64,000 bases of DNA, taken from Sipunculus nudus (Eukaryota > Annelida > Sipuncula > Golfingiida > Sipunculidae). The notes below the pieces were generated by a model that did no database searches, was not told the DNA's origin, and saw nothing but the letters and a program-made list of their open reading frames with translations. The stretch is taken from assembly GCA_026874595.1 (NCBI GenBank), contig CM049316.1:37123695-37187694 (forward strand), written 5' to 3'. A program made the position numbers and the translations under genes. The stretch's first letter is position 1. Every line of letters begins with the position of its first letter. Shown piece after piece: positions 32,451 to 44,712 of this stretch.

Positions 32451-33794
32451 CAAACCTGGCGGAGACAATTACACGTAGGTGAATATATGGATTTACTATG
32501 AGATATAAATCAACACTTCTCCCCATAGTCCGAACGGTAATGGCTACTGCTAAAAGTAATTCGTCGATAATAATTGATTTATATAATCTTACTAAGCTAC
32601 TTACGAATAAAAACTTCGTCTGTTAAGCAGCACACACATTGTTTTAGCAAAATTTGACTGCAAGCGGGGCGATTGACGTGAAATAATTATGTTTTTAATT
32701 AAAACCGCGATCAGTTTATTTTCCTCAGGCAGGGATTGGATGTCACTTGATTAGCATGCGTAAATGTAAATGGCGTTACCTTGTAACTCGCCAGGCGGGA
32801 GTGTGGTTTTCTGTGTGGTTTTCGAAGCGATTCCGAAACGATGAAATTAACGAAAAAGCGTTAATGATAAAATGACGATGCCATGCAACCGTTCTCGCCA
32901 GAGGAGAAATTTTGCAGGCACCAATCTTAACTTTAATGAAGATAGCATGTAGGCTGCAGGGTTAAAAAAAATCCAGTTTATCTCATCAGTTATTTATCAA
33001 ATGTTACCATGGTAACACAAAGTATTTACCAAATCCCAACTAATGATTTGTACCGATAAATTCTGTATCAAAATGAAGCAAATGAGGCTGTGACGTTATC
33101 ACAAGCATTAATTCTTCGATTTATCTGTTCCGAAAGAACCTGTAAAGTCAGCGGAGAGGGTAGATTTGCGATATTTATTTTTTTCTTAAAGACCACAAAG
33201 TAATTTAACTCATTAAAGATATAGATACGTCGGATTTTTTAAACGTCTAAAATTATGTTATCGTTGGTAAATCTCTCTGTAAGGTATAACATTCAGCCCT
33301 AATTGCGCAATGGAAAGCTACAAAGCTAAAACCAAGGCTGTAATTATAATTCAGTGAGGCCATGTCATAGATTAGAAGAAATAGGTTTAACTATATTTAT
33401 AGAAATACATTTACCAGGTATAGTTATTATGATTTTTTTACATTTTAATTGTTTTAAAAGATGGAACGGAAATAAAACATGAATCTGATTGGAAAGAAAG
33501 GCATACTTTCCCTATAAGGCATCAGATGAATTTAAAGGGAAACAGGCGGAAGAAAGGAACATTAACTGTCAATAAGGCCACGCTAAAATACTTGTTCTAC
33601 AGAATCACCGCTCTATTTTTCCTACTTTTTCCAACTTGTTTTTGATTACCAACCCCACAGCATTAACCTTCCTAAATGCTACATTTGTCTCAGCCCCTTA
33701 CATAACTTATACTCATAATTAATTAAATTCAAACAAATGTTTTGCTATATCAATGGGATTAAATTATTCATATGTTCATAATATTCATTAACTT
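32451..33794. other. Unassigned DNA, possible regulatory sequence
   Basis: No open frame or recognised repeat. Homeodomain-type TAATTA words and the X-box at 33003 occur here. I cannot tell enhancer from chance without conservation data. Confidence 0.4.
33003..33016. promoter_or_regulatory. RFX X-box palindrome
   Basis: GTTACCATGGTAAC is a perfect 14 bp palindrome and a textbook X-box, the site bound by RFX factors. A half-matching GTTACCATGGAGAT occurs near 31394. No gene start is recognised nearby. Confidence 0.35.
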
Positions 33795-34030
33795 CCTCTG
33801 CCAGTTATGTTTACTGCCGGCGGTCGTTTTTCTGTTAGCGACATTAAACTCAAAAACTTATAAACGAATTTTCAGGATAGCTTGGCAATGATACTAGAAA
33901 CAATTGATTAAATTGAGGGGGCGATCCGGATCACCATATAAATCCAAGGTTTCTTAAGAAAAAATGTTGCATTTCTGACAGTGCCATAATGGGGTAATGA
34001 GCTGCCTTGACGAGGTCTGCACTGAGTCTG
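33795..34030 (+). repeat. GATCCGGATC-family repeat fragment
   Basis: Contains CCTCTGCCAGTTATGTTTAC, AAACTCAAAAACTTATAAAC, GGGGCGATCCGGATCACCAT and the closing GACGAGGTCTGCACTGAGTC, in the order seen in this widespread family. Confidence 0.55.
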
Positions 34031-34859
34031 GGTGCACATTTTTGGTTTTATTAATTGTTTTTTTTTTCCGAGACAACAACCCACAATTCAACAATTAACT
34101 CATTATATATAAAAGTATATTTTGTCACCACAGATCAAAATAAAAATATCTTAGGTTATAAACATATTTACAGATCAATATGATAATATATGAATTGGTT
34201 ATATGAATAATATTTATAGAGATTTATTTCTAATTGAACAAAACTTTATCACCTATACATGTATTTTAGTGTTAGTAATAAAGAATCTTTTTTTTGTGAA
34301 ATGATTCTGATCTTCCGGCGATAAATGCGATAAGAAACAAGGATACGTTAGACTGACAAGTAATAAGTGTGTCATATTACTAGTAAGGCCTTGGGTTTAT
34401 ACAAAAAGATAATAAGACCACCTCGTATCGCAATACTAGGTCATAACCCTGTGCCCCATATCTAGAGAGACATTTAATCAAAGCCTGAGATCTATAATGA
34501 TTGTATTATACACCACATAACCTATGCACACATAATACCCTAGTTGTCACATAGGTGTAACATAGACTTTAAAAGAAGCTTTCTAGCTACACATTTACCT
34601 AAAAGGTTTGCGAGGATTATATTGAAAGGGAGTTGTGACCTTTATTGACGGGGTGGTTTAAAAAAAAAATGATCAGCTGGCACCCACAAAGCTTATTCGC
34701 TTTGTAAACCAAGAGAAATACTGCCGCCTAGGTAACAGATTGTTCATTTTAAACAGTTATATTTTTCTGTACGATATGGTATTTATGAAATAATTTGACT
34801 GTACCTATCAGCCTAAATGGTTTAACTAAATTAATAGAACCAAAACTATTTTTGGCTAC
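34031..34859. other. Unassigned AT-rich DNA
   Basis: Nothing recognised. Confidence 0.5.
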
Positions 34860-35100
34860 CAGGGAGGGTATGCATGCGTTGCCGTTCGTGTATTTGTGAG
34901 TGTGTCTGTGTATGTGTTTGTTTACAACACAGCTCACAAATTAATGTACGGAATCGCATGAAAGTTTCAGGGCATTTCGGTAATGGGCCCAGGAACAACT
35001 GATTTGTTTTGGTGCGGATCCGACACATGATCTAGACCAAGTAACGTCATGATGGAATATTCACACATTTAGTTTAACTTGTGAATGAATTAACCCCGGG
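34860..35100 (+). repeat. GATCCGGATC-family repeat fragment
   Basis: GTGTATGTGTTTGTTTACAA head, then GAAAGTTTCAGGGCATTTCG, TAATGGGCCCAGGAACAACT and GTGCGGATCCGACACATGAT, as in the copy at 32245. Confidence 0.5.
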
Positions 35101-36220
35101 AAAAGGGCTGAAAAAGTGAACGGCAGATTTCCAGTTCTTATGTACATTTACTAAAACGGAACGATTCTTATAGTTCCGAAAATTGTTTTATCCTTCAAAA
35201 ATAAACATTATGACCCGAGATTAATATGTATTATCAAGGTGATCTTTACAGTCTCAGGGCTTTCAGTAGGAACAAGCTAACATTTCCGAGGATCACGTTG
35301 GGTTTTAGGGTGTCCCAGTTGCAGGTGATCCTTTGCAGAAAATAAAATAATTAAATGCTGGAAGAGATGCAGGGCAAAAATTGGGAATAGAAATTATATT
35401 TTTAAATCTTTTTCTTAAAAAATACCATTGGCAAAAATATACTTTTATTTTTATATCGCACGTATTTTAATATACTTGAAAAATATTTCTCACATATTCT
35501 GCAAAACGTTCTATTCCCCAAACAATATTAAAACTAGCGAATACTCCTGATTTGTCATATGCAACCTTTGCATCCAAGTTTTAAGTGTGTACGCAAAATG
35601 GCAGTGGTTTTGAGAGAGAGTGAGAAATCAACCTGTCAGGGATTGATGCGACACGGTAATGCTTCAATTTTTACTCAGTTTTATGCTCATATTTTTTTTA
35701 TTTTTTTTTTCCTGCAGTAGCTCTCTAAATGCAAATTTTCTCCTTAACGTTAGGCATTAATCCAAACTTAGGATTCAATCTCGCCGTAGCGATACAGTAT
35801 AAAATTTCACTCGTATCAGAGTTTGTTTGCAGGCTGATGACAATCTTTTATGTGAGAACATATTATGATTGAGAAGCAAACTAAAGCTTTTGCCAACAAG
35901 AAAAAAAAGGAACTTGATTTTGTGAATCGTAAGTATATCTTACGACCTGCTTGGATATTGGCGATGACGTTACATCAAACGTTATGTATAGAAGACGGAT
36001 ATTACACTGAAATAATCAAGAACTGATACTAAAGAAGAGTCCTGATTGAAAAAAAAAAAGATTAAAGCATACAGGTAATGCTTCTGTGTTTTAGACTGGA
36101 CGAAATGAAGCTAGATTAGGCCTAAGTTTTGATCTTTTCCATCCCACCTGGTTTTTCTATCACTGGTTCCCTCAAAGACATCGTATCTTTGCTTTGGTGA
36201 AGAAATGAGGACAGATGTTC

Positions 36221-36221
<1 letters not shown>
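35101..36221. other. Unassigned AT-rich DNA
   Basis: Nothing recognised. Confidence 0.5.
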
Positions 36222-36262
<41 letters not shown>

Positions 36263-36269
36263 CTCTCTC
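36222..36269. repeat. (CT)n microsatellite
   Basis: CT dinucleotides with CTAT interruptions near its end. Confidence 0.9.
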
Positions 36270-36274
36270 AGTGA

Positions 36275-36330
36275 AACCTGTCTGAAAGACCACCTCTCTG
36301 ATGCGACAACCTGTCCTAGACGACCCTTGA
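36275..36330. repeat. AAACCTGTCTGAAAGACCAC repeat fragment
   Basis: A closely similar CTGTCTGAAGGACCACCTGT block occurs at 49368. Both look like ends of a dispersed element, but the boundaries are unclear. Confidence 0.35.
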
Positions 36331-37084
36331 GCGAAATGAAAATTTTCACATTGGTTATAAGTTTTTAAAACTTACATTACTAATAAAACCACTTTTGAAT
36401 TCAAACCGTTTTCAGCAAAACCCACGGTTGGTCTTATTACACAAGTTACAATATGTACGCTATTGATGGTTGGTGTGAAGAATGATGGTTATAATTTTAT
36501 TGTGTTTCTAAAATATCATTAGTCCCGGATTTTAAATTTCCTGATTTATGACAAGAATAAGTTTGCAAAGCGAATTTTGTTATATCCAGTACTGCGTACT
36601 GCATGTTGCACCTGGCGGTCGGTATCAAGTGTCATCCTTGTACTGTCGTTGGTTACAGATGGGATGGCCTTATCGGTAATAGTTTGTAATTGAATATGTC
36701 AGTCACAGTTTGTCATTAAGAGAGTCTTTTGTCAATCTGTTCACTGATTTTTGTCTTATCCCCGAGATACTGTCAATTTTCTTCTTGGAACCATGTACTC
36801 GGATTGTCCTTTTGGGAAAGAATGTGTTAGGTGTTATTCTTATGCGCCGCAGTTCTTGCAATCCTCGGGGTGCCCCCAAGCTTGCGGATTAATTGAAACA
36901 TTCTTTCATAAGTTTGATTAGTCTATTCACAGAAAGTAGCTTCCATCCTTACTCTGAATATGCTTTTGCGATGCCTGCTCCTTTCCATTCCTTTTCCACT
37001 AAGCAGTACTCATCACAAATGTACCCAGTGTCCTGTAACTTTACCCAGGCATATTCAAATTATATATATATATACACATTATAT
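36331..37084. other. Unassigned DNA
   Basis: Short plus-strand frames at 36710-37160 have no known motif. A short TA run lies at about 37060-37075. Confidence 0.5.
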
Positions 37085-37150
37085 AATATATAACAACACT
37101 GTGAATTCACAACAGCCTGTTTCACGGGATGCGACCCGATCATCAGGTGA
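37085..37150 (+). repeat. Second copy of GATGCGACCCGATCATCAGG repeat
   Basis: Matches the minus strand of 18337-18400 (CACAACAGCCTGTTTCACGG then GATGCGACCCGATCATCAGG). The hairpin half is absent here. Confidence 0.6.
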
Positions 37151-37261
37151 ACGTGGTTAGAATGAAGCTAACGGCGGGTTGTGACCGAGGCTCAACATCG
37201 GGTTTGGCTGGTGCCAATGTGCACGGTCTCCAATGGCAGTTGCGTTACAGTTATATCAACT

Positions 37262-37274
37262 CCCCCCCCCCCCC
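37262..37274. repeat. Poly(C) tract followed by A-run
   Basis: Thirteen C bases then ten A bases, resembling the C-A boundary at 8323-8359. Confidence 0.9.
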
Positions 37275-37279
37275 AAAAA

Positions 37280-38137
37280 AAAAATTACAATGCATTATTC
37301 TGTCTTTACGTTTCCACTGACCTAGAGGAAAAAAAAAAGATAAAGTGTTCGCAACGTAATGCTTGCTATATGTACTTATTACTAATAAAGGAGTCTTGAA
37401 TCAAAGACTTAATATTAAAATAGCAACCGTAGCTGTGACATAATTTAAAATTCAAGCTAATAAATAAATAATGCATCTAGGTCAGTCAATACATATATAT
37501 CGTACCCACTATGATTACCCTCAAACGCCTGTGAGTCACCCGCCATCCCCCCCCCCCCCCCCCCCACCATACAAAAAAAAACACTGTATACTGCATTATC
37601 ATTGACCGTTCATAAATATGTGTGTAAACTGGTGTGTGAAAGGCACACCTACACGCACGCACATACACATAACCTGAAAAATAAAAGTTACTAAATGTTC
37701 CATATTGATAGTTTGATAAGAAACAACAAATATCAGAAACATATAGACTGACTCCTGGATCCCTGTTCGGGAGATATTAAATTTAGCATTTTCTACAAGG
37801 TGTTTATAAAGCGTTGCACTCCGCAAAGGTCAACCATCGCTTTCTTAACAGCAAGTAGGAGTTCTCACCCACGCCAACCCCGGTTTGCCGACAAGAAACG
37901 TGATAGAGGAATTGGTTATATTAGATGGTATCACAGGTACAGGAAATTGGTCCATTTTGACATACATTGGGGCTAACTTGCTGTTATTTCGCTGAAGCGT
38001 GCGGCTCAAGGAGGAAGATTCTTTATTAATTCAGAAAGCCCTTAACATATCCGAACTGACACAAGTCAGTCTAAGGATACTACGAGAAGGCACAGAGGAA
38101 AATGATTAGTTTTATTCATATTTCTCAACTATAAGAC
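37280..38137. other. Unassigned DNA with a C19 tract
   Basis: Apart from nineteen C bases at 37547-37565, nothing is recognised. Confidence 0.5.
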
Positions 38138-38682
38138 TAGCGCCATGTCAGCCATCCGACTTGCATGAGAGTGCCTTTATATCTTAAATGGAGGGCGCAT
38201 TATAAGGCTCTATGAGGAAGCAAACCTATTCGTCAATTTTGACAACGCCTATTGGCATACAGATACGCTGGCACTTAAAATAAACCAGCCCAATCATTAG
38301 ATATGCTTGTTGACTTTTTAACAACACCAAACATGTGCAAGAAAAATGCCGTTGTAGCTTAACATATTGGCAAATCCCCTGCATTTTTGTCGAAGTTCAG
38401 ATCTCATGAACACAAGCATGTTCCGCACGGGTAACTGGGCAATGGCGACCTTTTACGCCACACAGCAATTGTCTCCTTGCCGTAGATATGCATTTACACT
38501 TTGGTTTGTGAGCTCACATGTTTTCTTTTGTATCAATTCATCACTCGTAGCCCAATTTTAAATTTTTCTTCTGTTTTCCAAGGTATTGATGCATATAGGG
38601 CGGATGGGTGTTGCAGTGCGTTGTCGCCTATATCTTGTGTCATACAGGCTTACCACTGTACTGAGTCAGCCACTCACGGCTA
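38138..38682 (+). mobile_element. Mutator-like miniature element, copy 3
   Basis: 545 bp from TAGCGCCATG to CTCACGGCTA. Follows copies 1 and 2 block by block (ATAAACCAGCCCAATCATTA, CATGAACACAAGCATG, TGAGCTCACATG) but more diverged. The flanks no longer show a 9 bp duplication. Confidence 0.65.
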
Positions 38683-38933
38683 CTCTTGAAATGTACAAAC
38701 GAGATGTGTAGCCTAAGCCGACGTGTATATACCTAAGACAAACACTTTACAGTGTCCTTAAAAGCATAGTTTAATTATATCGTTCGGTTAGCTCCATAAT
38801 AAACTAGGTATCCCCTAATGCGTGCAGTAAACGGCAATGGTTCTCTGCTATGAAAAAGAAAATCTCAAATTAAAAGGACATTCGAAAATCCCCAGCCGAA
38901 TCCGTTGGCTTTTAACCTTGGATGTACGTAGGG

Positions 38934-39183
38934 CAGGGGCGGATCATGGGGGGGGGGGGGGGGGGGGGGGCTTGGCTTACCAAAAATAATCTGGGGAAAA
39001 ACTCAAATTACACCGTCACGTTTCCAGTTATAATTCATATAAGCTACCCCAGATTGACACGATTACAACCTAAACTTTCAAAAAAGATTCTACACCTGAG
39101 AGGGACTACCCCCTCCCAATCCCCCCCCCCCCCTTCGTCGCTTCGCGGCCTGCACCCCTCCTAAATTTCTGTATCCGCTCCTG
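38934..39183. mobile_element. CAGGGGCGGAT miniature element, 250 bp
   Basis: Ends CAGGGGCGGAT and ATCCGCTCCTG are inverted repeats with one mismatch. A G23 tract lies just inside the left end (38948-38970), C13 sits at 39121-39133, and another G23 tract begins at the last base (39183-39205). No clear 8 bp duplication: left flank ACGTAGGG, right flank is the G-run followed by TAGGC. Confidence 0.6.
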
Positions 39184-39205
39184 GGGGGGGGGGGGGGGGG
39201 GGGGG

Positions 39206-39330
39206 TAGGCGCCATGGTTAGTATTCCGGCAAGGGCAGGTCAAGGCCTTGTCAACTGCTTACCTGCTGTACGCGTTGTAAGAGCAAAACAATGTACTTTG
39301 TGTACAGGTACTGCCAATCCCCACATATTC
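39206..39330 (+). repeat. Dispersed repeat pair with 46355
   Basis: Shares CCATG...AGTA-TCCGGCA and GCAAAACAATGTA-TTTGTGT-CAGGTA blocks with 46355-46515 in the same orientation. Confidence 0.45.
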
Positions 39331-39464
39331 TACCTTTATAGATGTAAGACCCTAGTAACATAAGAAATAAAAGGGAAAATCTGAACTTTCTAGCTAAATT
39401 GCTGTCGGAACCTGGTCATACATTATGTTTAGCAACATACAAATCCCATATAATATACATAACC

Positions 39465-39638
39465 ATGGCAAAGCAATATTCTCGTTGTGGAAAGCGTGAC
39501 CTTTTCTTAGACAAGTCAGTAGATATGGCAACCGGAGGGTTTCCGGCGAACTATTTCGTAACGGGCGGTGTAACACTTGGCCTTACATACATCGAGGCCT
39601 CATTGGCAACGATTAGCCGATTTGTTCCGAATGATTGA
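39465..39638 (+). CDS. Small 57-residue frame with strong start context
   Basis: AACCATGG at 39461-39468 is a near-ideal eukaryotic start context. The frame reads MAKQYSRCGKRDLFLDKSVD and ends at 39638. Codon choice looks less AT-biased than the surroundings. No motif or family is recognised and no splice sites were identified. It lies ~100 bp upstream of the satellite array. Could be an exon or chance. Confidence 0.15.
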   Translation: MAKQYSRCGKRDLFLDKSVDMATGGFPANYFVTGGVTLGLTYIEASLATISRFVPND

Positions 39639-39734
39639 AAAGAGCCCTTTAATTAATAGAGATATTTGGTTTTCCAGATTACCAACTCAAAAAGTAACGA
39701 GGGTCGTTTCTTACAGACAATTAAATCAACCAGC

Positions 39735-41331
39735 CATGTTGGCATGTAAGGGGAAAACATGATGTTTTCATCAACTGGCGAAAATATAATTACTGAACAG
39801 CAGTTTAATCACTAAAATGATTATATAAATTCTTAACTATCCTGTTATTTGGTTCGCATGTTGGCATGTAAGGGAAAAGCATGATGTTTTCATCAACTGG
39901 CGGAAATATAATTACTGAACAGCAGTTTAATAACTAAAATTATTATATAAATTCTTAACAATCCTGTTATTTGGTTCGCATGTTGGCATGTAAGGGAAAA
40001 ACATAATGTTTTCATCAACTGGCGGAAATATAATTACTGAAAAGCAGTTTAATAACTAAAATGATTATATAAATTCTTAACAATCCTGTTATTTGGTTCG
40101 CATGTTGGCATGTAAGGGAAAAACATGATGTTTTCATCAACTGGCGGAAATATAATTTCTGAACAGCAGTTTAATCCCTAAAATGATTATATAAATTCTT
40201 AACTATCCTGTTATTTGGTTCGCATGTTGGCATGTAAGGGAAAAACATGATGTTTTCATCAACTGGCGGAAATAAAATTACTGAAAAGCAGTTTAATAAC
40301 TATAATGATTATATAAATTCTTAAACAATCCTGTTATTTGGTTCGCATGTTGGCATGTAAGGGAATAACATGATGTTTTCATCAACTGGCGGAAATAAAA
40401 TTACTGAACAGCAGTTTAATAACTAAAATGATTATATAAATTCTTAACAATCCTGTTATTTGGTTCGCATCTTGGCATGTAAGGGAAAAACATGATGTTT
40501 TCATCAACTGGCGGAAATAAAATCACTGAACAGCAGTTTAATAACTAAAATGATTATATAAATTCTTAACAATCCAGTTATTAAGTTCACATGTTGGCAT
40601 GTAAGGGAAAAACATGATGTTTTCATTAACTGGCGGAAATAAAATTACTGAACAGCAGTTTAATAACTAAAATGATTATATAAATTCTTAACAATCCTGT
40701 TATTTGGTTCGCATGTTGTCATGTAAGGGAAAAACATGATGTTTTCATCAACTGGCGGAAATAAAATTACTGAAAAGCAGTTTAATAACTATAATGATTA
40801 TATAAATTCTTAAACAATCCTGTTATTTGGTTCGCATGTTGGCATGTAAGGGAATAACATGATGTTTTCATCAACTGGCGGAAATAAAATTACTGAACAG
40901 CAGTTTAATAACTAAAATGATTATATAAATTCTTAACAATCCTGTTATTTGGTTCGCATGTTGGCATGTAAGGGAAAAACATGATGTTTTCATCAACTGG
41001 CGGAAATAAAATCACTGAACAGCAGTTTAATAACTAAAATGATTATATAAATTCTTAACAATCCAGTTATTTGGTTCACATGTTGGCATGTAAGGGAAAA
41101 ACATGATGTTTTCATTAACTGGCGGAAATAAAATTACTGAACAGCAGTTTAATAACTAAAATGATTATATAAATTCTTAACAATCCTGTTATTTGGTTCG
41201 CATGTTGTCATGTAAGGGAAAAACATGATGTTTTCATCAACTGGCGGAAATAAAATAACTGAACAGCAGTTTAATAACTAAAATGTTACTAAAAATTATT
41301 TTAATTCTTAACAGTCCTGTTATTTGGTTCG
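39735..41331 (+). repeat. 122 bp satellite, 13 tandem monomers
   Basis: Monomers begin CATGTTGGCATGTAAGGG at 39735, 39857, 39979, 40101, 40223, 40346, 40468, 40590, 40712, 40835, 40957, 41079 and 41201: steps of 122, twice 123. The last monomer is altered at its end by a short insertion. Copies are highly alike. The spacing is not a multiple of three and no frame stays open. Each monomer has a small TGATG-TTTT-CATCA hairpin. Shared variants show that monomers 5-8 were duplicated as a 489 bp block to give 9-12. Confidence 0.97.
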
Positions 41332-44300
41332 CTTTGGGTCATCCACGGAGCTACTTGAAACCATTGCAATGGCTGCCCATTGTTTTATAAAATGTATGGA
41401 ATGTGTCGTGTATAACGTTGTGTAACATTGTATTGTCGGTTCAACATATGAAACATACGAAACCATTACATAAGACAGGTATAATTCAGTAAATCCAGTG
41501 AGTAATAGACGTACAGTCAATAAAATATCATGGGTATTTTTTACCACACAACAAAGTGCCAAAATATCTAAAACTGTTCTTTAGTAATAGACTAAACAGA
41601 GATGCATACAAATATTATTTTGTTGACTTTGTAGGATAGGTCCGTGGCCTATTGGTATGACGTTCCACGAAATTATTAATTATGATTGATTTTCGGGATT
41701 TTATATGCACATGGCTCAAATAATCCACAAATGAAAACCTGTCCTGAAAACCTGCTTGTATACGGCCAGACGTTAATAAAAAATAACGCAATTTTCTTCA
41801 CACATGGCTGTTGTTGTTTTCAGAAGTACTCGTAGATGTTTAATTGTTAGTCTGGTCTAGTTTAAATAACGATGTACTTGCTGGACATGAGGCTTTTTCA
41901 CAAATAACGAAAACATTTGTCTTCCACTCTATCATATCGGCCGGCTCTCTTGTGTTGGAGGCGGAAATCAACCGCTTTATAAAAGACATGTATACATAAT
42001 CCTAAATAAGTAATTGGTCTGAGCACCGGTCTGTCATTTCGAGGTTTAAGTCTGTCTCCGGGAAATTTCTTAATCTTATTTAAGTTTCCTAGATTCCACT
42101 CAGACGTCCAGACAGAAAAAGATGGACTTCAAGAGCAGGTTTCCTGATTACCCGTCCCAAGTTAAAGCGTGTTCAACAAGACAGATGGCTGATTTTCGTC
42201 AGACTGATCCTCAAACATTTTAAGCATTCCCCTAAAAAATAAGAATTAACAAATGCTGTTCTCCTAGATGAGTGCCCAAAGCAGGGTACAACGGATCATG
42301 CAGTGGAAAAGAAGCGTGTCCCTTTTTTGCTAAGAAAATGTGAAGGGAACAATCCATAGGTGTAGCGACAGAAGCTCCCGTCCCGAATACAGGACAAAGG
42401 CCCTTTCCCACATTATAAGAATTTTCTTCACTTCACTTTTACCAAATTTTCTTATGCATATACTTCCACCATATGATAAACACTTTTGCTCAGTTTAAAG
42501 CACTTTATTATTCATAATTCACTTTTGATTTAATAATTAAACAACCGGAAACTCTCAGAATAATTCAATTAGGTATTCTTAATTGAAGATAAATGTAAAA
42601 TCCTAAATGTTGTCATTATCAGATGCATATCTTGAAGATAACTGAGGATGCATTGTTCCCGACCCCTTAAAAGTGAAAGGTTTTTCTGTCCCTTAATATG
42701 CCTCATCACGTTGCGAGGGTTAGGAGGCTTAAAGCTTTTGAGAAGTTTATTTTTATATCCATATTTGGGTAAAAAAAATGTGAGAGGTAATTCTTTGGTT
42801 CCTGTGAGTGCAAAACTATTTATTTAAAATTTCTTTTTCTTGTCTTTTGTTTCTTCTTCAATCTGTCAATTTCTGATTTCGTTACATCTCCAATATCGCT
42901 GATTGTCAATAGCTGAAATTAGTCTTTTTTTCACAGATTTGTGACCTAATACTTATTTTGACCTTGGCTTTATTTCTATGGCTGTACTCTCCAAACGGAC
43001 TCTCCATTTGTTTGGGCTAGATCTAAATTAATGCTGATTTTCCAAATCAAAATATTCGACAAAATATAAGTAATAGATGAAAAATTTGCATCTGATATTT
43101 ATATTTGGCCTAACGTTACATCCGAAGTCCTTCATGTATTGACGTAATTTGACAGCCATTTTTGTGTAATCCAAATAGTCGGGGGGTATCTTCCTGCGAT
43201 CGCTCGACGGCTGAATACACCTTATTGAGTAAAGTCCTCTAGAGAGTTTTCCTAAAATAAATGGGTGGATTTTGTGAAAGTTGGTGGAGGGTTGATATAA
43301 TACCCAAGGAACAATCTGTAACATTTTGAAGGTTAATCAGGTAAATTCTAATACAAATTGTTATATATCATTTTGTTACGTGGAGATTTGTCCAAATACG
43401 CGACAGAGGTATTCATCGGTATTAGAGGCCCGTGTGTGACTTTCGTTGGTCAAGCGAAGAACACAGAGGGTTGGATTAGGACCATGGCGTAGGCAAGTAG
43501 GCTACGGATGCACTTCTAATTTGTTATTTATTTCTGTGCTGCATAAGTGCAAGTTCATCAAAATATGAACCTACATAAATATCTTAATGCTGAAAGGAGC
43601 TGGAGAGGGGAAAGATAAAGGAGAGGAATGAAAAGGAGAGGAAATGGAGATAAAAGAAACGGAGATAAAAGGAAAGACCAAATGATATGAAGAAATTAAA
43701 GGTAATACACTTCAAAGATATCCACCCACATCGGTAACAATGGATTTTTTTACGATTTTCATTTTAAAAGGTCATGTAGAAATAATATTTACTTTTAATC
43801 AGGTCGTTTCAAGCAAAGCATCAAATAATGTTTTCTTAGCCATTCTAGATCAGTAGGAATCAAGGAAGCCTCTTGGACATTTGATATAACGTTAATTTAT
43901 CCGAGGTAAGGTAACCTTATATGCCAAGCGCATCCAAAGAAGGAAATATGAATATATGATTCTGGAAGACTTGCGGAAGCGCTTGATTATGACACTAAGG
44001 GAAGATGAAAGGTAAAGGAAAGAACTTTGAGACTTTTACTTTGGAAGCTACAGGTATTCATAATTAATGGCAACAGCATCGCAGATATGTTCAGTTTTGA
44101 TTCATGTTTCAAATAATAAGAAGCTACATGTAACAAATATAATAAATATAATAACCTTGCAAAGGTAAAATTACCTGAATATAGAAATGACGTGGACATT
44201 TCAATGCGTTGATGTGATTTTTATCTCTAAAAATGTTAGTTTGACTGCTGCATTAATGCTTGTTCTTGACCTATATTAGGTTTTCTTTAAAACCTTACAC

Positions 44301-44489
44301 AGTTACACATCGTTGGTATATTTAAATATCTCACCGCTTATTGTGCACACATAGCTGTTTTCTTCCCGCATTTTTTTTATTTTTTCATCTTATATAAGCG
44401 AGCCCTTAATAATTAATTTCTGGCGTCTGTTAACCTAAGCCAACGAAGGTAGCAGGCGGTATTTGATTAGCGTGTTTAGTCCATGTGAT
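41332..44489. other. Unassigned DNA, over 3 kb
   Basis: No gene, RNA gene or known repeat recognised. A 98-codon minus frame (43028-43324, MLQIVPWVLYQPSTNFHKIH...) is the longest here and has no motif. Purine-rich AGGAGA words occur near 43590-43690. Confidence 0.45.
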
Positions 44490-44712
44490 CCTGTGTGCGT
44501 TTGTGTGTTTGTATGACTAATATCTCTGAAAATGCTTGATGAAATTCAATTTCATTGGTGGATGGGTCATGCTTATTCACGACATAAAATCTCCAAAAAT
44601 TCTCAATGGTTTTCACTGAACAATTGGGAAGAATACATGGGCAAAAGGCATTTTCCTGTTTCGTCTTTTATAATTATGTCAGTATCACCAAATATTTTCG
44701 ATGAATTTCAAT
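44490..44712 (+). repeat. GATCCGGATC-family-like fragment
   Basis: Starts GCGTTTGTGTGTTTGTATGA then AATATCTCTGAAAATGCTTG and ATGAAATTCAATTTCATTGG, reminiscent of the head of the family at 30635. The rest does not align clearly. Confidence 0.35.

Noticed and set aside
39735-41331. CRISPR-like array
   Set aside because: The 122 bp units are contiguous with no unique spacers, and the context is eukaryotic; it is a satellite.
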